NCBI GenBank assembly: GCA_033439765.1
Contig: JAULSN010000007.1
Span: forward strand, 3,038,001 to 3,102,000
Source of the DNA: Lasiosphaeria ovina
Taxonomy: Eukaryota; Ascomycota; Sordariomycetes; Sordariales; Lasiosphaeriaceae
DNA: 64,000 nucleotides
Direction of reading: 5' to 3'
The notes below the pieces were generated by a model. The model did no database searches and was not told the origin of the DNA. It saw only the letters and a program-made list of their open reading frames with translations. The translations under genes were made by a program, and so were the position numbers. This document shows, one piece after another, positions 60,077 to 64,000 of this stretch; positions within the stretch are counted from its first letter, which is position 1, and every line of letters begins with the position of its first letter.

Positions 60077-60858
60077 TGTGGAAATATGGGGAGAGGGAAG
60101 GCGCTCGAGCGTGGAGTGGTGCGTTGACAGGCTGGCTGTGTGCGCAGGACGGCTGCTTGCTTGTTGCTTGGTTGCTTCAGTTGCTTGGGGCTGGGGATGC
60201 GGGGTTGTCGAAACTCAATGCCGATCAACGGTCACTGGTCGCTGGCCGCTGGCCGCTGCTGGACGCCGGTCGTGCAGGACAGATGCTCGCGCTAGGCTAG
60301 CTACCTAGGGTAGGCGCTGTTCTGCTGTTCGATCGATCAGGTGGGTGAGGTGCTTTTGTTGGAACGGCCAGATGGCACAAGGGATGCTGTCGGATCGGGT
60401 GCGCAGCTGTCGCGAGATGGCCGTGGGCACCGACAGCCGTCGAGGTGCCAAATTCCCAGACCCCACAAGTTTCAGCGTGGTCTCGGACAGGCAAGTCTTG
60501 GCACGCAATTTTGGACTCTAAATAAACCTACCCTAACCCTCGTTGTCGAAAACGAGAACGGAAACGAAGACGAAAATGAATTGAACCTCACCCACCTCCG
60601 GAACCACACACACTGCTTTGCCCTTGCCTCATTATCGAATAGATCCATTGTTCAACGGAAGGTAGCTAGATGATAGGTAAGGTAGGTTGTTGGACAACAT
60701 CTAAGAAGGATCCTACTTGCCAGCTAATTAATAACCTGTTGCAAACATGCCCGACCCCTTCCTGACTCTTTCTCCTTCTCGCTAATTACCTTATCTGGAC
60801 AGGCCAACATACTCTAGAGGCTAATTACATGCAGAGTGCCGCAGTTTAGCCCCAACGT
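60077..60858. other. Intergenic region
   Basis: Promoter side of coactosin, with a GCTGGCCGCTGG-type short repeat near 60233-60262 and TACCTAGG motifs at 60296-60311. No gene is seen. Confidence 0.5.
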
Positions 60859-61974
60859 TTAATTAGTTGGGGGGTCGCAGTAGCCAAAGTCGCTCTGACA
60901 GCCCACAATGTACGGGCAGAACTGATCACCGTCGCCGCAGTAGCCAAACTGGCTGCAGCATCGCCCAAAGGTTGACCCAAGGCATGTCACGCCGCTACCA
61001 CAAGTGCCGTCGGTGCTGGAGCGCAGTCCGGGCGGGATCACCACGGTCGGCGTGGGTCGTGCCGTGGTCGATGTTGTCGAAGGTGGCGGTGGCGGAGGCG
61101 GCGGCGTGGTGCTGGTCGTACTGGTCGTGGTGATTCTGATTGTTGTCGACGTCGTCGAAGTCGTGGTGACTGGCGGTGGAGCATAAGTCGTCGTCACGTT
61201 GGACGCAGGAGGACCAGGCTGGCCAGGCACGCCGAAACAGGCACCAAACTGGCTTTGGCAGCCCGCGCCGCAGAAGTCCAGAGAAGAGCCGCACCAGAAG
61301 AACTGCGAGCAGCATGGTCCATAGTTGGGGCTCCCAATGCACAAGGTCCCGTTGCCGCACATGCCATTGGTGGTGACGCCAGATCCTGAGCCAGTTGGCA
61401 CTGGGCCTGCAGACGAGGTACGAACCGGCGTCGAGGTTGTCGACGGAGGCGGCGGAGGTGGCGTATAAACTGAAGTTGGCGTGGTCGATGTGCTGCTGGT
61501 GGTGGGCGGAGGCGGCGGCGGCGGAGTTGTTGACGTTGACGAGGTCGTCGACGTGGGTGGCGGCGGCGGCGGCGGGGCGGCCGTTGTTGTCGGCTGCGGT
61601 GCCGTCCTCGGCCACCCACAAGTTCCGTACTGGGCCTGGCAGCCAAAAAGCGGATAGCAGTGATCGATGGTGTCTCCACAGAAGCCATAGTCAGAGCAGC
61701 ACAGATTGCTGGGGCAGCTGCCAACTCCGCTACCGCACTGCGCTCCGCTCTGCCGCAGTTCAAGCCTCGACAGGCGCTCGCCGTTCCTGGACGTGTTGTG
61801 AGCCGAGTTGCTCCCGGCGCCCTGGCGCTGACGCCCGGGAGCTGGAACGCGTCTGTGGCCAGCCGTCACGTCGCCTGGCACGCCTTCCATGCCATCTTGT
61901 CCCTTGGCCGGTTGAGCGCCGAGAACGCCAGACCAGCACAGGGCTGCAGCCAGTCCAATGTACGTGGTCCTCAT
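60859..61974 (-). CDS. Secreted protein with three chitin-binding (hevein-type, ChtBD1) domains
   Basis: Start chosen at the ATG at 61974, because it opens a signal peptide (MRTTYIGLAAALCWSGVLGA); the frame is open upstream. 371 residues. Three eight-Cys hevein domains are visible: QCGSGVGSCPSNLCCSDYGF..., MCGNGTLCIGSPNYGPCCSQ... and TCGSGVTCLGSTFGRCCSQF.... Each has the SxFGxCG-type binding face in some form (SDYGFCG, SQFFWCG, SQFGYCG); the second copy has Phe-Trp in place of the usual Gly-Tyr. Two long linkers of Thr, Ser and Pro repeats separate them, likely O-glycosylated. No catalytic domain is present, so it is a lectin-like wall or secreted protein that binds chitin oligomers. Confidence 0.88.
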   Translation of the reverse strand: MRTTYIGLAAALCWSGVLGAQPAKGQDGMEGVPGDVTAGHRRVPAPGRQRQGAGSNSAHNTSRNGERLSRLELRQSGAQCGSGVGSCPSNLCCSDYGFCGDTIDHCYPLFGCQAQYGTCGWPRTAPQPTTTAAPPPPPPPTSTTSSTSTTPPPPPPPTTSSTSTTPTSVYTPPPPPPSTTSTPVRTSSAGPVPTGSGSGVTTNGMCGNGTLCIGSPNYGPCCSQFFWCGSSLDFCGAGCQSQFGACFGVPGQPGPPASNVTTTYAPPPVTTTSTTSTTIRITTTSTTSTTPPPPPPPPSTTSTTARPTPTVVIPPGLRSSTDGTCGSGVTCLGSTFGRCCSQFGYCGDGDQFCPYIVGCQSDFGYCDPPTN

Positions 61975-63136
61975 TGTGCGTCGAGTCGTCAGCCGCATCA
62001 ATTGGTGTGGCCTCCAGTCTGTGCGGGCATCGACAGTCGCACAGTAATTATGCCAGAGAAGCAGAGGAGATGCAGGTCCCTGAGACGGGGAGTTGGCACC
62101 AATTTGAGGACGTGACGACATGTTATGACCTGGCATTCCCCCCACATCCTCGCTCCCCAGATCCGGTCCCGGCTGTACATTACGGACCAGCAGAGAAGGG
62201 TTCGATTACGACGACAGTGGTGGGAAGGGCTCTACTATGCTAGCCTGGCAGTAATCTAAAAAATCACAAAGGTAGCGACGAGCACTATCCGGAGCATTCA
62301 ATGTGCGATATGAAGATATTTCTGAATGAGGCTAAATTAACCGGCTGCCGATTTTACCGACTTGTGCAAACTGCTGCAGGAACGGCGGGAGTCATCCCGT
62401 GCCACCGCAGGGAAAACCACCTTGGCGGTAACCCGAGAAAGCCCCGTACCGTGGAGCCGTGATGAGGCTTCTTCGGCACTCAAAACTGGCCTCGGTAGGG
62501 AGATTCGGCCACATTGGGGCTTGGGGGAGCAGCGCGTGTCAAGGCCCAAAGGACTCATATTAGCTGACAAGCCCACCACGAGCTGCCGAGCTGCCGGACT
62601 CTCGTATGCACCGTAATTGGGGGGCCTCTAAGCTACCACATCGGCTGCAGAATGGACGGCCATGGGAGTGAGGCTCGGGAGGTAATAATTATCTGTAGCA
62701 TCGTTAGAGCTCGGTGGTAATATGTCGTCACTGTAACAAGGCGCAGCCAGCCACAAGTAAGAGAGCTCAATTCCTACCAGCCACCAGGTAAGTATATGAT
62801 GATGGGCATAGTTGCAATGTCCCAGCAGAAGAGGTTCAATGGCGCCACTATCTGCAAGTACTGGTATAGAATATGTATTCAATCATCTCCTCGCCACGTC
62901 ACCACAACTTGTAGTCACTGGTTCCCCTTGGCGCCAGAAACGCGTTCATTCTTCCAGATGTCCCCCCATCAATTCTGCACCCTTCTCCGCATCGAGAAAG
63001 TTTCGCAAGCAGGAACCCCACACTATACGTCCATCGGGTTATTTATAATGGCATGAATGGGGTTGAGGCCCCGAAAAGAGCCTTAATATCTCATAAACCG
63101 CGACCTTAGCCCAATTCCTAATAATTACTTACCAAC
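61975..63136. other. Intergenic region
   Basis: Promoter side of the chitin-binding protein and 3' side of the monooxygenase. No gene is seen. Confidence 0.5.
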
Positions 63137-63973
63137 TTACCCGACAATCGCGCAGCTTTCTACCTTGGCTCCGCCGTTTTCTAGGAGCGGAGCCTGCGCC
63201 AGCGCCAACTCGGCCGCGCGGTACTCGTCGTGGTGGAAGAGAAGCTCTCTAAACTGAGCACCCCATGGCTGGGAGCCTTGCTCTGGCAGAGGGCCAGAGT
63301 AAAAGCGCCGTACCTCCTTGATGACACTCGGGTTGTCGAGCGCCTGTGGACCAGCGTTGGACACCAGCATGGTGAGGTTGCATCGAGGGATGCGCAACTT
63401 GTCGAACAGCTGTAGACGCTGGCTCACCACTGCCTCGTCCGTCCCGTCCACCCCTTTGAAGAGGACCTCGAGAGTGGCGGCCGACTCGACGGCAATGGCA
63501 CCGCCAGCCGCATGCGTAGGCAGCATGGCATGTGCAGCGTCGCCCACTACCACGGCCCGGCCGCGCACGAAGCTGGCCAGCGGGGGGCGTGTAAACAAAT
63601 GATGGGCCTTGATGCCGTCCTCGCTGGCCATATTCACGATGCTCTTTGCTGACGGGTGGAAGTTGTCGAGCATGGAGAGCACTTGTTCCTTGGATACTGG
63701 CGAGTGCCACAGATCCTGGTCGCCCTCACCTGCCTGAGTGCGGTGGACTACGGCGTTGTTTAGAATATCGCCGCCACGGCACGTGTAGCTGATCCAGAAG
63801 ACACCCTTGGCGGGGTCTTGCAGATTCAGAAATCCGGGTAGCTCATCCACGTAGAGCTTGCGGGCCTCGGCATGTGCCAGCACGTCGCTCATTGGAACGA
63901 GCCAGCGGTAAATGGAACGCCCTGCGACTTGTAGCTGTGGTTCGTGTCCAATCAAGTTGCCAACCAAGCGACT
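63137..63973 (-). CDS. FAD-dependent monooxygenase, 3' exon only (window edge)
   Basis: Last exon of a gene whose 5' part lies beyond base 64000. It probably begins after a CTAG acceptor (exon from 63973) and ends with TAA at 63137-63139. About 278 residues are present. The GD motif of class A flavoprotein monooxygenases is clear (RGRAVVVGDAAHAMLPTHAAGGAIAVESAATL). Upstream, AGRSIYRWLVPMSD matches the substrate-domain strand seen in salicylate hydroxylase-like enzymes. The FAD Rossmann motif is outside the window. The reaction should be NAD(P)H-dependent hydroxylation of an aromatic or related substrate. Confidence 0.85.
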   Translation of the reverse strand, partial: SRLVGNLIGHEPQLQVAGRSIYRWLVPMSDVLAHAEARKLYVDELPGFLNLQDPAKGVFWISYTCRGGDILNNAVVHRTQAGEGDQDLWHSPVSKEQVLSMLDNFHPSAKSIVNMASEDGIKAHHLFTRPPLASFVRGRAVVVGDAAHAMLPTHAAGGAIAVESAATLEVLFKGVDGTDEAVVSQRLQLFDKLRIPRCNLTMLVSNAGPQALDNPSVIKEVRRFYSGPLPEQGSQPWGAQFRELLFHHDEYRAAELALAQAPLLENGGAKVESCAIVG

Positions 63974-64000
63974 CTAGACAAAATGTTATTCAGGTGTCTG

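Overview
The window is nuclear DNA of a filamentous ascomycete. The evidence is genes with short introns (about 50 to 140 bases, with CTAAC/CTGAC-type branch sites), a Zn(II)2Cys6 regulator, Dal5-type and DUR3-type transporters, a membrane-anchored GH3 glucosidase, a coactosin and a hevein-domain protein, all set in long gene-poor spacers. Sordariomycetes (possibly Hypocreales) is my guess from the gene families; I cannot place it more exactly without a search. I see no rRNA, virus, intact transposon or CRISPR array.

Left part (0-26 kb): a dead chimeric gene (M20 peptidase front joined to a GMC oxidoreductase tail), a Dal5-like anion permease with eight exons, a small serine/glycine-rich hypothetical protein, then a spacer of over 6 kb full of simple repeats. 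Next come a large MFS transporter, an eight-copy 49-bp minisatellite, a disordered-protein ORF followed by a same-frame open stretch beyond one amber codon, a DUF1275 membrane protein, a PurU-type formyltetrahydrofolate deformylase, and a membrane-anchored GH3 beta-glucosidase.

Middle (26-45 kb): a 5-kb spacer, a DUR3-type urea/sodium symporter, a seven-helix membrane protein, and a Zn2Cys6 transcription factor whose zinc cluster is split over two small exons. The urea transporter, membrane protein and regulator may be a small nutrient-uptake neighbourhood, but co-regulation is only inferred. Then follows a 6-kb spacer with a T/A hairpin tract and a decayed tRNA-Glu(CTC).

Right part (45-64 kb): every gene lies on the minus strand: a GNAT acetyltransferase, an MDR-family dehydrogenase/enoyl reductase, a tandem-DUF427 protein, a secreted GMC oxidoreductase, an aquaporin, a frameshifted SDR pseudogene, coactosin, a secreted protein with three chitin-binding domains, and the 3' end of a FAD monooxygenase cut by the window edge. 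The cluster is rich in oxidoreductases but has no polyketide or peptide synthase, so I do not call it a biosynthetic cluster.

I found no clearly new biological system. The most unusual items are the chimeric pseudogene, the amber-interrupted ORF, the decayed tRNA with mismatches all explained by G-to-A change, and the minisatellite.
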